A stretch of DNA of 64,000 nucleotides, taken from contig CM033111.1 of the NCBI GenBank assembly GCA_019321725.1, forward strand, positions 1,364,001 to 1,428,000, given 5' to 3'. The notes below the pieces were generated by a model, which worked only from the letters and a program-made list of their open reading frames with translations, was not told the DNA's origin and did no database searches. This stretch comes from Paulownia fortunei (taxonomy: Eukaryota > Streptophyta > Magnoliopsida > Lamiales > Paulowniaceae). Shown piece by piece: positions 23,905-37,181 of the stretch. A program made the position numbers and the translations under genes. Numbering within the stretch: the stretch's first letter is position 1; each line of letters starts with the position of its first letter.

Positions 23905-26900
23905 ATGGGTGGTTTTTACTTCAAAAACCTGACATTCATGATCATGATTGTGCTTCTTGTGTGGTGTTCCCATATTGAGACTTGCAATGCAAGAAGAGTA
24001 GGCAGGCATTGGAGGCAGAGTCGAAGCGCTGCAGCTTCTCTCTCCAAGAAGAAAAGTAAAAATTATGGTTCCAATCACCACAATGGCAATGCCGGCAAGT
24101 CAAAACAGAAAACTCCATCTCCAAAAGCACCAACACCAGCACCACCACTGCCGCCACCAGCCACTGGACCTAAAAAAAGCCCTCCACCACCAAAGAAAGG
24201 TGCTGGAAATGCACCTGGTTCAACAGTCTTTAATGTGCTGGGTTTTGGAGCCAAAGGTGATGGAAGCACAGATGACACTAAGGTAAAACATAACTCTCCT
24301 GCATGTCATAATCTAGTCATTAGTGATGGACAATTGCATTAGTGCAAGAAGTAGTTTAAATCAGGTTCAAACATCCAAAATTATGAGTTTTCCCCTGCTT
24401 TTTGGCATACATAAAGTTATATTCCTCTCACATTCTAAGAGTTGGCATTTTTGCTTGGTCAAATATAAAGAATTGACAGATTCCATGAGCTCCAAATTAG
24501 TTGATGAGCATTTATTACAATCATTGCCCATTCTTTTTAGTAGAACTTGAGGTTTCCCATGATTACAACTTAAAAAGTTCATACTGACAGCAAAATTGGA
24601 AAGTTTGCAACTTGCAAGGAATTTATTTCCTAGTTCCCTCTTGCTCTTAATTCTTGAAAATTGCAAATGTTGTGTTTTCTAAGGGTGTCAATTTTTTTAT
24701 AACATTCCTGTGAAAATAATTGTATTGAGGGATCTAAAGCCTATTATTAAAGGGGGGAATTTGGGTCAATACATAATTTTTATAATTTGATTCTTGAGCA
24801 CAAAATTTAGGTACGTGTGACATATTTACAGCTGCCCATATATTGGTTAGAAAAACCCTCCCCAAAAGGTTAGAGTCCAGAAATTCTTTAGCAACATAGT
24901 AAAAGGAAGAACAAATGAGTAGGGACAATATAACTGCCAAAGTAATAGACAAGAGAATCAGGGTGGTCCGGCCCACTCAAATGCCAGCAGTAAGACCAAA
25001 CTTTGTTCCACACAAACTAACAACTGTAAGATGTTAAACTGTAACACTCCAAACTTCACAAAACCAACATGTGAACTGATGCCATGCTGACCAATCAGAA
25101 TTGGATTCAGAAATAAAATTATTCATGAATTGTTTCTATTTTCAATTTTAAGGAAGAACTGAAATTAGAAAAAAGAAAATGTAATAAAACTCCACTTTCT
25201 GTTGTGAAAATGCAGGCATTCCAAGCTGCTTGGGCTGCTGCTTGTAAGGTTGAAGCCTCAGTCATTAATGTCCCAGCGGAATATGTATTCCTCGTGGGGC
25301 CCATTTCATTTTCTGGTCCATACTGTCAGCATAACATCGTTTTCCAGGTAACTATATGCACAGATGAGAGAATTCAAGAAAATATACAAATTTGGCCCTG
25401 TTAACAATTTCTTGAATGTTTTTACTAGCTATAAAAGAAATTGAAGATATGAGAAGAAATTTATTGAAGCCCATGTTTTTATTAATGTTCTGCAGTTAGA
25501 TGGCACAATTATTGCCCCAACAAGCTCAAGTCATTGGGGTTCAGGCCTTCTGCAATGGCTTGAATTCACAAAACTAGTAGGGATTACAATCAAGGGAAGC
25601 GGCACGATCGATGGAAATGGAGCTGTTTGGTGGCAAAATTCTCCATATGATGATGATCCCTTGGATGATCAATCAAAACTTATCTTCCCATCAAATGGCA
25701 CATTGGCACAAAAGCCTCCAATTCCTGTAATAAATTTGATCCCTCCAACCATTAATTTCCTTGTCCACACTTTAATTTCTCCAATACTCTGACTTGTCTT
25801 TATGCTTGTTCTAACCAAAATTTCATGTGGCAGGTAAGAAGCTCACTTGGGAAAATGCCAAGCATAAAACCAACTGTAAGGACCACTTGAAACATCCAAA
25901 ATTCTTGAATTGCAACCTTCTTTACCATACATTACTATTGGGTTTAAAGTTCATAATGACTGAATTCTTGAAAAACAGGCACTTAGATTCTATGGAAGTT
26001 TCAATGTGACGGTAACCGGCATAACAATCCAAAACAGCCCTCAGTGCCATCTAAAGTTTGACAATTGCATTGGAGTCTCAGTGTACAATTTCACCGTCTC
26101 GTCACCCGGTGACAGCCCCAACACTGATGGAATTCACCTGCAGAACTCCAAAGATGTGCTTATTCGCAGTTCCAATCTTGCTTGTGGTAAATAAGTTGAT
26201 GTCACTAAGTCATTTCTATGAGTGCTGCTGCTTCTCTTTCTTATTATTATTATCCAAGAATATGAATCTCGAAATAATTGGGATGCACACTTAGGACAAC
26301 TTTGTGATCCATTTTGCTGCAATCTTATCCTTCTGGGAGAGAGAGGGGGGGACCTATATCAACCACACACCCTTGAAATGAAGCTACTCGACCCATTTCA
26401 ACTATTCATCTGTTAACGACACCTGTTCCCCACAAGTTTTTGGACCCAGTTTGCATAGGGTTGTCATGATCATCATAGCAAGGAAAAGAAATCAATAACA
26501 TATTTCCAGCCCCACAAAGATGAGACAAATTTCTCATCTTACAAGCCATAAACCTCACTAAAAGAATGTTCAGAATGACATGCATATGAAAAGTTTGGAC
26601 TGGTCTTGAATATTACTAATATTTTGAAGTTTTTATTAGCAAAATTAAGATTTTCTCTTAGCATTTCTTCTAAAAAAGAGATGTTTTGTGCAGGGGATGA
26701 CTGTGTATCAATACAAACTGGATGCACAAATGTATACATACATAACATTAACTGTGGACCGGGACATGGGATCAGCATTGGAGGCCTGGGAAAAGATAAC
26801 ACCAAGGCTTGTGTGTCGAATATCACTGTTCGAGACATTATTATGCATAACACAATGAATGGAGTCAGAATAAAAACATGGCAGGTAAAATTCTAACACC

Positions 26901-27429
26901 ACTCTGTTTCAAGCCCACTTAACAGAAAAAGTTTAACATTCTACACAAGAATTTGCCAGTCAATCCACACCACTGTCCACGTGTTGCAACTCTTGCAAAA
27001 CCAGTATCAATCCTAACTCCAATGTTACTTTTCCAGGGCGGGTCAGGGTCCGTGCAAGGAGTGCAATTTTCAAACATTCAAGTTTCCGAGGTCCAACTGC
27101 CAATTGTTATCGATCAATACTACTGTGACAGAAGCACTTGCAAGAATCAAACGTCTGCGGTGGCTCTATCAGGGATCAACTATGAAAATATACGAGGAAC
27201 CTACACCGTTAAGCCCGTGCACTTTGCGTGCAGCGATAACATGCCATGCACAGATGTTACCCTTACAAACATACAACTAAAGCCACAACAAGAACGCTAT
27301 CACATGTATGACCCGTATTGTTGGCAGACGTTCGGGCAACTATATTCTCCCACAATTCCTCCGGTTGCGTGTTTACTGGTCGGGAAGCCATCCAGCAACA
27401 AGATTCAGGGCGATAGTGATTCTTGCTAA
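23905..27429 (+). CDS. Secreted polygalacturonase, glycoside hydrolase family 28
   Basis: Hydrolyses 1,4-alpha-galacturonosyl links of pectin in the cell wall. Seven exons: 23905-24282, 25216-25347, 25496-25726, 25834-25875, 25979-26186, 26694-26884 and 27037-27429 (1575 nt, 524 residues; phases agree). A signal peptide (about residues 1-28, LTFMIMIVLLVWC) is followed by a basic ARRVGRHWRQSRSA stretch and a Pro/Lys-rich linker (about residues 55-105). The GH28 domain starts at FNVLGFGAKGDG. All four family motifs are present: NTD (309-311), GDDC (331-334), GHG with His355, and RIK (389-391), so an active enzyme is expected. The long basic/proline-rich leader resembles the At1g48100/At1g60590 subgroup. 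The 14-residue exon 4 is very short. The stop codon lies inside a tandem duplication, listed separately. Confidence 0.95.
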
Positions 27430-27487
27430 GTACATTGGTTAAGCCATTGAGCAACAAGATTAAGGGAGAGTGATGATTCTTGCTATG
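27385..27487 (+). repeat. 56-bp tandem duplication spanning the polygalacturonase stop codon
   Basis: AAGCCATCCAGCAACAAGAT (27385, coding) recurs as AAGCCATTGAGCAACAAGAT (27441, after the stop). Both copies end with GTGAT...TCTTGCTA. The second copy lies in the 3' untranslated region and has diverged slightly. Confidence 0.75.
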
Positions 27488-28764
27488 TATAGAGATCAAA
27501 TTATTATATTTGTGGTGTATTCTTTTGTGTGGTCGGCATGGTTTGGCTGGCCCCTTTCGCACCAGTAGTTAGTGAAAATATTTTAGCAGTATTAGATAAT
27601 ACGAATTATTTGTTTACTAAGATTACATGAGCTTGCTCTGTGTGAGAGTACATGAAAATTGCTTGTAGAAAAGTGTTGAAGATTAAGGTTCCTCTACCTA
27701 CCAAGGTGGAAACATAAAATTGTTTTTTAGGAAAGTGTTGTAAATCAAACCTCGTTGCTCAATGAAAAAACATCCACTTCACAAAATTGTTAACATAAGA
27801 AGATTCAAATGTACATGGTTCTAAACATGATCAAATACTAGGTAGTCTAAAGATTAGTAATGGAGCTGAGTAGATTGTCCTGCACTATAATTCTATCAAG
27901 TAGATACATGGACCAGAAGATAATGGGTTTTAATAAAAATAAATAAATGATTGATAGATCACTCTGGCAGAAATATGTTCATATTCTTTTTCTCGAGTTT
28001 ATATGTATTTTTATATTCATTTACAAGAAAAAGATAGTTGTGAGAATTTCCTTATAAACAGCACAAATATTATGTGAATTATCAATGAAGCAGAGAATGA
28101 AAGTTGCAAGTGGAATGGTACTTAAAGAAATCATACATAGTAAACATGCATTATTTGAGTACTTTCTACAAGAAAAATCGTTAACTCTTTATATATCTAC
28201 TAGCAAAACACATAGAACCTCAAGGCTATATTTGTATCTTAAATTTTAATGAGAAAAGGGCAAAGGAAAAGTAAATATCTAAATATAAAGTACAAAGTTA
28301 CATAATAATGAAACATGAATATATTTTTCACTAATATTTTCTTACTAAAATTCAAGATCCAAATATAATGTAAATGTATTTTATTTTATTGAATAACATA
28401 TTATTATTTCAAGAGAATTGTTGATAAGGTTATAGCATGATTCATGCTGAAAATTATCTTGCATCAGTCAACTTAATTGCATTTATACATTTCCCACATA
28501 CAATTCTTGTTTTTTGCAAAAACATGACTATGGTATTTCAACATTAATTTTCTAATAATACGAGAAGAATTGTTGAATGGACCCTCAAGTGCAACGCATG
28601 TGCTCTCTGCTGCTTATCAAATGTGTCAAAGTGATGAATCAATTCAACAGTTAATCCATGACCCACATGTTAGTTAGAAAAGAATACAAGTTACCACTTT
28701 TTAATTGGGATGAAGTAGAATCAGTTTAAATTCATATTCATATTAATTGTGATGAATTTTAATA

Positions 28765-29010
28765 GTATAAATAAGTTTAGATTGAATTTTGAATTTTTTA
28801 TTTTTAAATTCGTCCTAATCCAAACTCGATTAAAAAATTTATTATAAATATTTATATGATATTTTTTTAGAAAAATATATTTTTTAAAAATTTTAATAAT
28901 ATTAATTTTAATAGATTGAATCTCGAATCTAAGTAAAATCCGACCTATTAAGTTGAAGAGTTAGACCATAACATCGAAACCCGCAACCCATGCTTGACCT
29001 AAAATCTGAG
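28765..29010. repeat. Dispersed AT-rich repeat, copy A
   Basis: Starts GTATAAATAAGTTTAGATTG and passes through TTTTTTTAGAAAAATATATT. It ends in a stretch with AATCCGACCTATTAAG and CCCAATCCGATC. A second copy lies at 42116-42420 in the same orientation, and a weaker relative near 51520-51800. Confidence 0.55.
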
Positions 29011-30694
29011 TGACCCAATCCGATCTGCCTAACGTGGTTTGACCTAACACACAATACCCCCTAACCCAATTGACAACCACTCCAAGCCCTAAATCATACC
29101 AAGGCTAATGGTGGAGCGGATGATGGGTGGGGCAGGGGACATGTGGGGTGATGGTGAGGAATGTTATGGGTTGTTCTTGATAGGTCTTAGAATATCATGG
29201 CTATTCATTATATGGGTCCAATATAGGCCCAAATATATATGGCTATCATGACCCATGAATCCAAGATTAGCCCAAAATTCATCAAGTGTGTATAGACATG
29301 ATAAAGATTTTTCTTTCTAGCCCAAATGGGCTAAATAACAAATTCTAAGTTCCAAAAAACAAGGTTTAAGTAACAAAATTATCTGAATTTTTTAAAATAA
29401 TTTAATTAAAATATGATATTTTCATAAGATATTGAGATTGCTGTATATAACTTTCATTAGTAATATGATAAAATCTCTGGAATTTTTTTGTTGATATAGT
29501 GATTTACTCCCAAACTTTATTCTTATTTTAATAAAATTATATTGTATTAAGTTATTTTTTTATTTTTTCAATACGCATATATAAGTTTATTAGATAATAT
29601 AATTTTTATTGACAATCTTTATATATAAATCTATTATTTTTATAAAAAAATTAAAAAAAATGTATATATAAACATATGTTCGAATTAATGACGAAATTTG
29701 TTATGTAGATGAGATTTTATTATTTTTTTTTTCAAATTATTCTAAATTACACCAAAATTATAAATTTTAAGACTTAACGAATAATTTTCGAATCCAAATT
29801 TATTAATATGGGTTTTAGAATATGAACAATTTAAATTCTTGCTATTATTACAAATGGATAACTTGAATTTGAAAAACATAAAAGGGTTTATTAAATACTT
29901 AGGAGAAAATTGAAGGGTGGATTGCATTATAATACTACTTGCAATTTGGCCATAATATTTGGCATTTGAGCCAGATTTTTTCACAGTCCTTTTCATGCCC
30001 CAAGGAAGAATTAAACCCTTAAGTCATCACTGAAGCATGAAAAAAGGACAAAAAAAACTTAAAAAAAAAAAAAACAAGAAAGTCAACATTTTTGCCTATG
30101 GGGCATCATCAATACAAGAAAGAAAAAAACAAATAAGCAATAGACACCCAATTGATTAATGAAGAAGAAAATGCAAGGAAACCCAATGTACTCATTATAA
30201 TACTAAATCAAAATGACTAAACCTAAATACCAACTTAAAATAGCAAGATCATGCCTTTTCCTATGACATAAGTAAGCATCAAGCATGGCCTTAATAATTG
30301 ACTAAGTAAAAAAGTTGAATACAAATCAATCTGTCAAATAAATTGAGTCAAATAAAATAAAATGAACGTTCAAACTCGTTTGCTTAAATTTAAGAATTTA
30401 ACTAGAGTACGGCATGTTTTTATTTATAAGAAAAAAGCTGAGAACAAAAGGGCAAGACAATAGGACAATGAAACGAACCAAATTTAATTTTTTTCCTTTA
30501 TTTTATCCAATTTTACATTAAAAAAAGAAAGGAAATCAACATGATCAATGCCAGACTGATTAAATTAAACACATTTGTAGAAAAAAAAAATAGAAGAGAG
30601 ACAAATACAATTGTAAAAGTCAACAAGGGCAATATTGGAATTCTACTCCCATAAAATTACTATAGTTAGTAGGCTTATCTTATCCCCTCCAACT

Positions 30695-30703
30695 TATATA
30701 TAT
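30695..30703 (+). promoter_or_regulatory. Possible TATA box of the naphthoate synthase gene
   Basis: TATATATAT about 130 bases upstream of the ATG at 30831. The downstream sequence is C/T/A-rich, like a leader. Confidence 0.4.
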
Positions 30704-30830
30704 CTACTACTCTACAATCCAGCGCACAGCATAAATATTACTACAAGTAAAATCCCATTCCTCCATTTTCAAATTCCCCTGGAATTCATAAACTGTCCTG
30801 GTCATCTGATTACCAGAGTAGACTAGAGCA

Positions 30831-33800
30831 ATGGCAGGAATGACAGGGAAGGACGCTGAGATAGTCAACAGGAGGATGGCCTCTGTTGCCGGGCATCTGA
30901 TTCCAGCTACTCAAAGCCCGAACTGGAAAGATAAAAGCATTGGCTTGTCGAATTGCAGCTCGGGATTTGATGATACGTATCATCGGGTACACGGTGAAGT
31001 CCCGACCCACATCCCTGAATGGAAACCGGCGTTGGATGATTCCGGCAAGGAGTTCACTGACATTATCTATGAAAAAGCCGTCGGAGAAGGCATCGCTAAG
31101 GTATATTCTTTTACTGTAACATTTTTTGTTTTTGTCTGTATTTTAGGAGTTAGGCTAGAGGCCCAGAAGTGCTGAAATATTTCCATCAAACATTGCTCCA
31201 AAAGAAAATTAAGACTAAATGATCAAATCATTTATTATATGATTAAATATAAATTGACGTGAATTATATATATTTTATATATATTTTTGAAGTTAAATAT
31301 GATATGAAATAGTAAATTAAAATAGAAATATTATCTTGAAAAGAGTAAAGTTTGTGATGTGATCATGGACATTCGTGATGATCCACGGCTGTTTTTTTTT
31401 TGTTTTTTTTTTCGATAACAACTAAAATCTTGAGTAGCTACACCTGATTTGAGTTTTTGGTTTTATTTTTGGTGCCTGTAGATAACGATTAATAGGCCGG
31501 AGAGGAGAAATGCTTTCCGGCCTCAAACAGTAAAGGAGCTCATGCGTGCATTCAACGATGCGAGGGATGATAATTCTATCGGAGTTATCATTTTCACTGG
31601 GAAGGTAATTTCATTCAAACTTAGCTTTGAAATTGTTGATAAAAAGTAGGAACGTTACTGTTAGTTATCAGTATAAATAACCTTTTATATTCTTTTTTAT
31701 GCTATGATCAGTTAATTATAAAAATCATTTCTGAAATTTGATCTTTTTAACGAAATTATCCCTGTAAATTTATATATTATAAATATTCCTTTAAGGTATT
31801 ATACTTGATGTTTGTTTTAATTTTACAAATTGTAAATGTCGTCTATCAACTTTATAGAAAAAAATCTCTATTTTAACAATGATATGTTATAGGTGCAATA
31901 TGTAAAATAAAAATAAATATCAATTATGTATTTAAAATTTATAAATATAAAGGGGTAATTTTTATAAATAGATCAAAGCTCATAGATAATTTTTGTAAAT
32001 AATCTTATATTAAAAAGTGTGATTGTGTCTTAAGAAAAGCATATAGACTACAGTGTGATATATTAATGTGGGGGTTATTTACATGAAAAAGAAAATCACA
32101 ACTATTCTTAATTTTAATAATAAACTTTCATGGTAAGAAGAATAAAATATCTCACATGTAATTCACAAATTATGTAAGATCTGGTGTACTAATTAATAAT
32201 TTGAGGTCAACTTGTTGATTCAATAAACCAATACTTTGAATAAGAGCCAACTTTCTTCAATTTAAATTGGATTTTAATATGTTGAATAGAATTTCTCAGA
32301 TAATATTAACTCTTATTAATTCATCATCCCTTATTTGACTGGCATCATATTTTTTTAGTTTCCTACTTGGTTACTGGAAAACTACCAGGGTCAATTTTTT
32401 TAATTTTTTTATTTTTTGGGGGTTGGGGTGGGACGGGGGCGGCTGAGGGGGAGCAGCCCCCAAGACCGGTCCAGCTCGCGTCTGCTTATTGGAAAAACAC
32501 AGGGGAAATAAAACTGAACCCATTTTTTCTCATAGTTTATGTGATATTTTTAAAAATATATATTTTTAAAAAAAATAGTACAATAATTTTTAAATTTTAT
32601 TTTTTTATATTTTTAAAATAATAAAATAAATCTAATTAGTCTAACGAGTTGATTCCACTGGGTCCGGATTCTAATCTTTTTTTTAATATGATGAGTTTTG
32701 AATTTGACCAAACATCTCCGTTATGATCCTTTATCTTTTATACTTTTTGAATGAAATTTCTTATTTTACATTCTTGTAGTTACAACATGTATTCCCATTT
32801 TTCCAAACAAAAAAGCCATTTATGTTATAATTTGTGTCCCCCAATTCAATCACTACAAATCAGAAGAATTAGGTTAGTGTTTTGAAAAATATGAAATATT
32901 CAATTACACGATTATTATGACTTATATGAAATTGCTAAATTGTTTCAGCTATCAGTTCAAATAATAGTGTAGAGACTTATAAGATCTTTAGTACTCTATG
33001 TGGTTTATTTTTTAACCTGAATCTGTCCAAGAAGAGCATTAACATATGCAAATATTCGGATGCATGTTGCTCATGCGTTCAAAGTCAACATAAAGCACAT
33101 CAATTAAATCTTAAATCAATTCCAATACAATTTTAAATATAAATAAATTATATGTTTAAGGTGTTTGATTAAATTTTATTTTTAAAAAAATTATAAACTC
33201 ATATATTTTATAAGATATTTTTAAAATTTATAAAAAACTAGATCTTATTACAAAATAAGTTTTTAAAGTATTTGGATAAAATTAGATCATAAAAATTATA
33301 AGGTATTAGTAATAATAATTTTGTAATTAATATGATAAAAAATAAAGATGTTTGTTAAAATTCTAAAAATAAATTAAGAACTTTTTAGAAAAATTTTAAG
33401 ATCAAAATATCTTATTTGGGAGCTTATAGCTCCGTTTCTTAAATTTTTATCAAACACTTTAGAACATCTTGTAAATTTTTGAAAATTTTAAAAGTATTTT
33501 AAGGAGTTTATAAACTCACTCAAACGCCCTTAGCTGCAATTTTATTAACATTTTTTCTACAATTAGTAGTTTCCGGAATGAATTCAAATTTTTGTCTCTG
33601 TTAAGGTGTATAATGATATGATGCATGGAGGCATTAGTTGTCCCTTCAAATCAATATAAACATAATTTTCATGTATAAATATATATTAAATTTTAAAATT
33701 TTATCTCCTAAAAATATTAAAAATTACCCTACATATCTCTTTGCTCGTTAGGAAATAATTCATTTTCGTCCCCTAAAATTAAAATTTCCGCTCTATCCTG

Positions 33801-35689
33801 TAGGGCACGAAGGCTTTTTGCAGTGGAGGGGATCAATCACTCAGAGGCAAGGAAGGTTACGTTGATTACGATAATTTTGGTCGCCTCAATGTTTTAGATC
33901 TGCAGGTACATTTCATTCCAAATAAAATAATTACCAATCTTAAGTAGTATTAAATTCTCTTTAGTTTCCTCAGACTTGATCATAGAAAACAGAGTGAAAA
34001 TATTTCATTTTAAGTATCCACTTACTATTTTTCAATGCAGGTGCAAATCCGTCGCCTTCCCAAGCCAGTGATAGCAATGGTAATTTTTATTTTATCTGTT
34101 ATTTTTTTATATCATAATATCTCAGTTCTACAATTTTAATTATCCTGACGTCATTAAATAAATACTGTTTTTGTTTCTTCTACAAATAAAAAGGTTGCAG
34201 GGTATGCAGTTGGGGGTGGACATGTGCTCCATATGGTCTGTGATTTAACAATTGCAGCAGATAATGCTATTTTTGGTCAGACAGGACCTAAGGTAATCTT
34301 ATTCTGTTCTGATTTCCTCTGCATAATTAATGCTTCTTGTCCAGTTACTCCCACTAGCTTCCTCATGTAATAACTATCCTTTCATGGTTAATTTTCAAAT
34401 TAAATTTTTTATTAATATATTGCATGTGTATAATTGATTTTAAGTGTATATCTAGAAATAATATGTATGTATAATATTATACATGATGCCAAACAAAATT
34501 AAATAGAAGATTCAAATTAATTATTATTAATTAATATTTATACTGTATGTTCAAGAATACGAAAAACATCTTTGTTTTTCGATATTTCTTTTATTCAATG
34601 TCTCAAATCAATCAATTCAATTACCAAAGATCCATAACTAGCTTAACTTGTGAGCTAATAATGGACTAGTTCGATAACATTAGTCCATATGCATATACTG
34701 GTAAAGTTGAAGGTCTTAAAGAGGGCTTTCTTACACGTTTGAAACCAGCACTGACTTGTCCTATATTGATCTGTTTCTATAGTTTTTATGGTTTCCACAA
34801 ATACTTGAATCATCAAAGAAATGTTGTGAACTGTGTTTTAGAAATCATAAATCATACGTATTTTTCCCAAAACTGCAGGTTGGAAGCTTCGATGCTGGTT
34901 ATGGGGCTTCCGTAATGGCTCGTTTGGTAAGATTTGAAACCTGAGAGATTTCTCACTATCTCCTTTCTTTTCTGTGCAATCTTCGTCCTTACAAGTGGAA
35001 GTGCTTGATCATGTGAATCAACATAGGTTGGGCCAAAACGAGCACGCGAAATGTGGTTTATGGCAAGGTTTTACAATGCCTCCGAAGCAGAGAAAATGGG
35101 GCTTGTGAATACTGTTGTCCCGGTAAGATTCCCTGATAAGTATTAAAATAACACTTTAGGTGCCTCACTAATTTTGAGCATTTATATCATGTGTTACATC
35201 CTTAAAGAGAATTGGATAAATAACCAAGATAACTAAGAAGTGAAATTTCTGAATCATTACTCACGCACAAACACTAAATCAATCAAGTTGGTGGTGGACT
35301 TAAGCCCACAATATAACCTTAAAACTCTTCTTTCAGCTGGAGAAGCTTGAAGAAGAAACAATCAAATGGTGTAGAGAGATCCAGAGGAACAGTCCAATGG
35401 CAATTCGTCTGTGCAAATCAGCTATCAATGCAGCTGATGATGGTCATGCTGGACTTCAGGTACCCACCCCCAAAATCGCTATTTCTTGTGATTTTGTGGC
35501 CCAAATGGTTGTTTAGGATACAAATAATTTTTTGGCATCTATTTCTTGTAACTTTTTTTTCTTTTTTTTAAGCAAATTGGAGGAGATGCCACACTTCTAT
35601 TTTACGGGACTGAGGAAGGTAGCGAGGGAAAGAACGCATACTTGCAACGCAGAAAACCAGACTTCTCAAGATTTCCTCGGCTTCCATGA
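30831..35689 (+). CDS. NS: 1,4-dihydroxy-2-naphthoyl-CoA synthase (naphthoate synthase), peroxisomal
   Basis: Crotonase-fold MenB homologue that closes the naphthoquinone ring of phylloquinone (vitamin K1) from o-succinylbenzoyl-CoA. Nine phase-0 exons: 30831-31100, 31482-31604, 33804-33905, 34041-34079, 34194-34292, 34879-34926, 35027-35122, 35337-35459 and 35573-35689 (338 residues, the usual plant length). Visible motifs are [18 protein letters not shown], the oxyanion segments [11 protein letters not shown] and [33 protein letters not shown], and [13 protein letters not shown] near the C-terminus. Plant orthologues enter peroxisomes by an N-terminal PTS2. Here the nonapeptide at residues 15-23 is RMASVAGHL, correct at positions 1, 5, 6, 8 and 9 but with Met at position 2. 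Intron 2 is 2.2 kb and contains a MITE. The exon 5 acceptor (AAATAAAAAG) is weak, but only it keeps the conserved VAGYAV. Confidence 0.96.
33156..33532. mobile_element. Non-autonomous PIF/Harbinger-like MITE in intron 2 of the naphthoate synthase gene
   Basis: About 371 bp (33159-33529) flanked by TTA on both sides (33156-33158 and 33530-33532), the 3-bp target duplication typical of PIF/Harbinger. The left end AGGTGTTTGATTAAATTT and the reverse complement of the right end, GGGCGTTTGAGTGAGTTT, form imperfect terminal inverted repeats. The interior is AT-rich and non-coding. Confidence 0.6.
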
Positions 35690-35759
35690 TGTATGTGGAG
35701 TAGCAAGATTTGGTCGTATGTTTATGCATGTCAGAGTTGAGAAATAATGAGTAGAAAAG

Positions 35760-35765
35760 AATAAA
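35760..35765 (+). other. Probable polyadenylation signal of the naphthoate synthase gene
   Basis: AATAAA 71 bases after the stop codon. Confidence 0.5.
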
Positions 35766-36264
35766 GTTGTGTGAAGATTAGGTGATTTTCTTCATTTATG
35801 TTTTCCTGTTACAATCACAGACAATTGGCAATTCCTTCACAGATTGCTGCTTTTCAATAATCTTGCTTTCTTCTTCTGTTTCTTTGTTTACTTGATCTGG
35901 TTTCCTATACAGATTTCCTGCAAATATGCTTTAAATCTATCTGACTGTTCATAGTTTTTGTGTCATGACCCTAATGAAAAAGACTAGGAAAAAGATTTAT
36001 CAGGGGAGCAAGGAAAGATACACATGATTTTGTATTACGAGACAGATCATTTGAAATATATGTTTCGGCTTGAAAGAGATTGGCAGATCAAATTCTTGAT
36101 TGGATTTAATTCCTTAGTTAGTTACACTTATGAAGCACGATCAATTGAGGATACCAAAATAAAATCTAAGTGCCTGTTTTAATAAAAATAAATAAAATAA
36201 ATTGAAAACACAATAAAATATAGTATTTTCTTGATAGATCATATGTGATTAAGATTGATACTTT

Positions 36265-36660
36265 CCCGCCACGATATTGTCCGCTCTACTGGTCGAGATG
36301 TGTTCGCTCAATCGAAAGGCTTCATGATATGTTGGGATGAACTCCAAGCTTATAAACACACCATCTTACAATTACACACCAATGTGGGATACCCAACCTC
36401 CAACCACAACATACCCCAGGAAACCATTATGTGCTCAAGAGGGCGCCGATAAGGAATTGCCATAGATGGCACCACTGATGCAGTCAAGATCGACAGTGTC
36501 TCTCCACGATATTGTTCGCTCTTCCAACTGAGACGCGTTCGATCAGTTAAAGGGCTAATGATTTTAAAAGATCTCATGATAGGTTGAAATGAACTCCAAA
36601 CTTATAAACAAATCATCTCATCATTGCATAACGACATGGGATACCTAACTCCCACAACAA
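36265..36660. mobile_element. Two diverged direct copies of a retroelement-like repeat
   Basis: Copy 1 (36265-36420) and copy 2 (about 36500-36660) share CCACGATATTGT(C/T)CGCTCT, ATGAACTCCAA(G/A)CTTATAAACA and TGGGATACC(C/T)AAC. They are offset by about 235 bases. The wording resembles short terminal-repeat elements common in plant genomes. No coding part or clean ends were found, so the class is uncertain. Confidence 0.45.
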
Positions 36661-37128
36661 CACAGCTCATTAATTAGATTTAAGTAAATAAATAAAAAAT
36701 AAGTAGAGTTTAAATTCATCAAATAAATGTGAGCAAAATATTTGAAAATATAAATTTCGAATTAGGCACTCATAGTTTCTTACTCATAGTTTTTTGCATT
36801 TATTTACAATCACCTTGTCTCCTTATATTTTTATATTGCCTCTACAATCCGTATTATATTATTATAAAGTATGTACATGCGTATACTCCTCCTATCTCAA
36901 AATTAAAGCTTTCATTTGATGGGTTATGAATTTTAAATAAGAGTTCAAAAAATAAATTTTTTATATAATTTTATATTATCAAATTCAAAAATAATGATTG
37001 GTAGTTGTGTCAAATTAATATTTAAATGAGACGGTACTTGAGAAATACAATTTTAATTTTAGAAAATAAAGTTTTATTTTTGAACATTTAAAAGAATATG
37101 ACTAATAAATTTATGATGGAAATATAAT

Positions 37129-37137
<9 letters not shown>

Positions 37138-37180
<43 letters not shown>
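37138..37180. repeat. (AT)n microsatellite
   Basis: About 43 bases of alternating AT. Confidence 0.9.

Positions 37181-37181
<1 letters not shown>

Larger units (their letters stand above)
27430..30830. other. Intergenic region, polygalacturonase to naphthoate synthase
   Basis: No gene supported. 27430-27700 is the 3' flank of the polygalacturonase gene. 28765-29010 is an AT-rich dispersed repeat (separate entry). 29100-29170 is a G-rich patch. 29380-29750 is strongly AT-rich. 30030-30640 is A-rich with several poly-A runs. The promoter of the next gene should lie after about 30600. Confidence 0.5.

Noticed and set aside
24075..24278. Minus-strand Gly/Pro-rich frame opposite polygalacturonase exon 1
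   Set aside because: Shadow of the Pro/Lys-rich linker coding sequence on the plus strand.
32367..32621. 84-codon open frame in naphthoate synthase intron 2 with a Gly-rich start
   Set aside because: Lies entirely inside an intron, translates to low-complexity sequence from G-rich and T-rich tracts, and matches no family.
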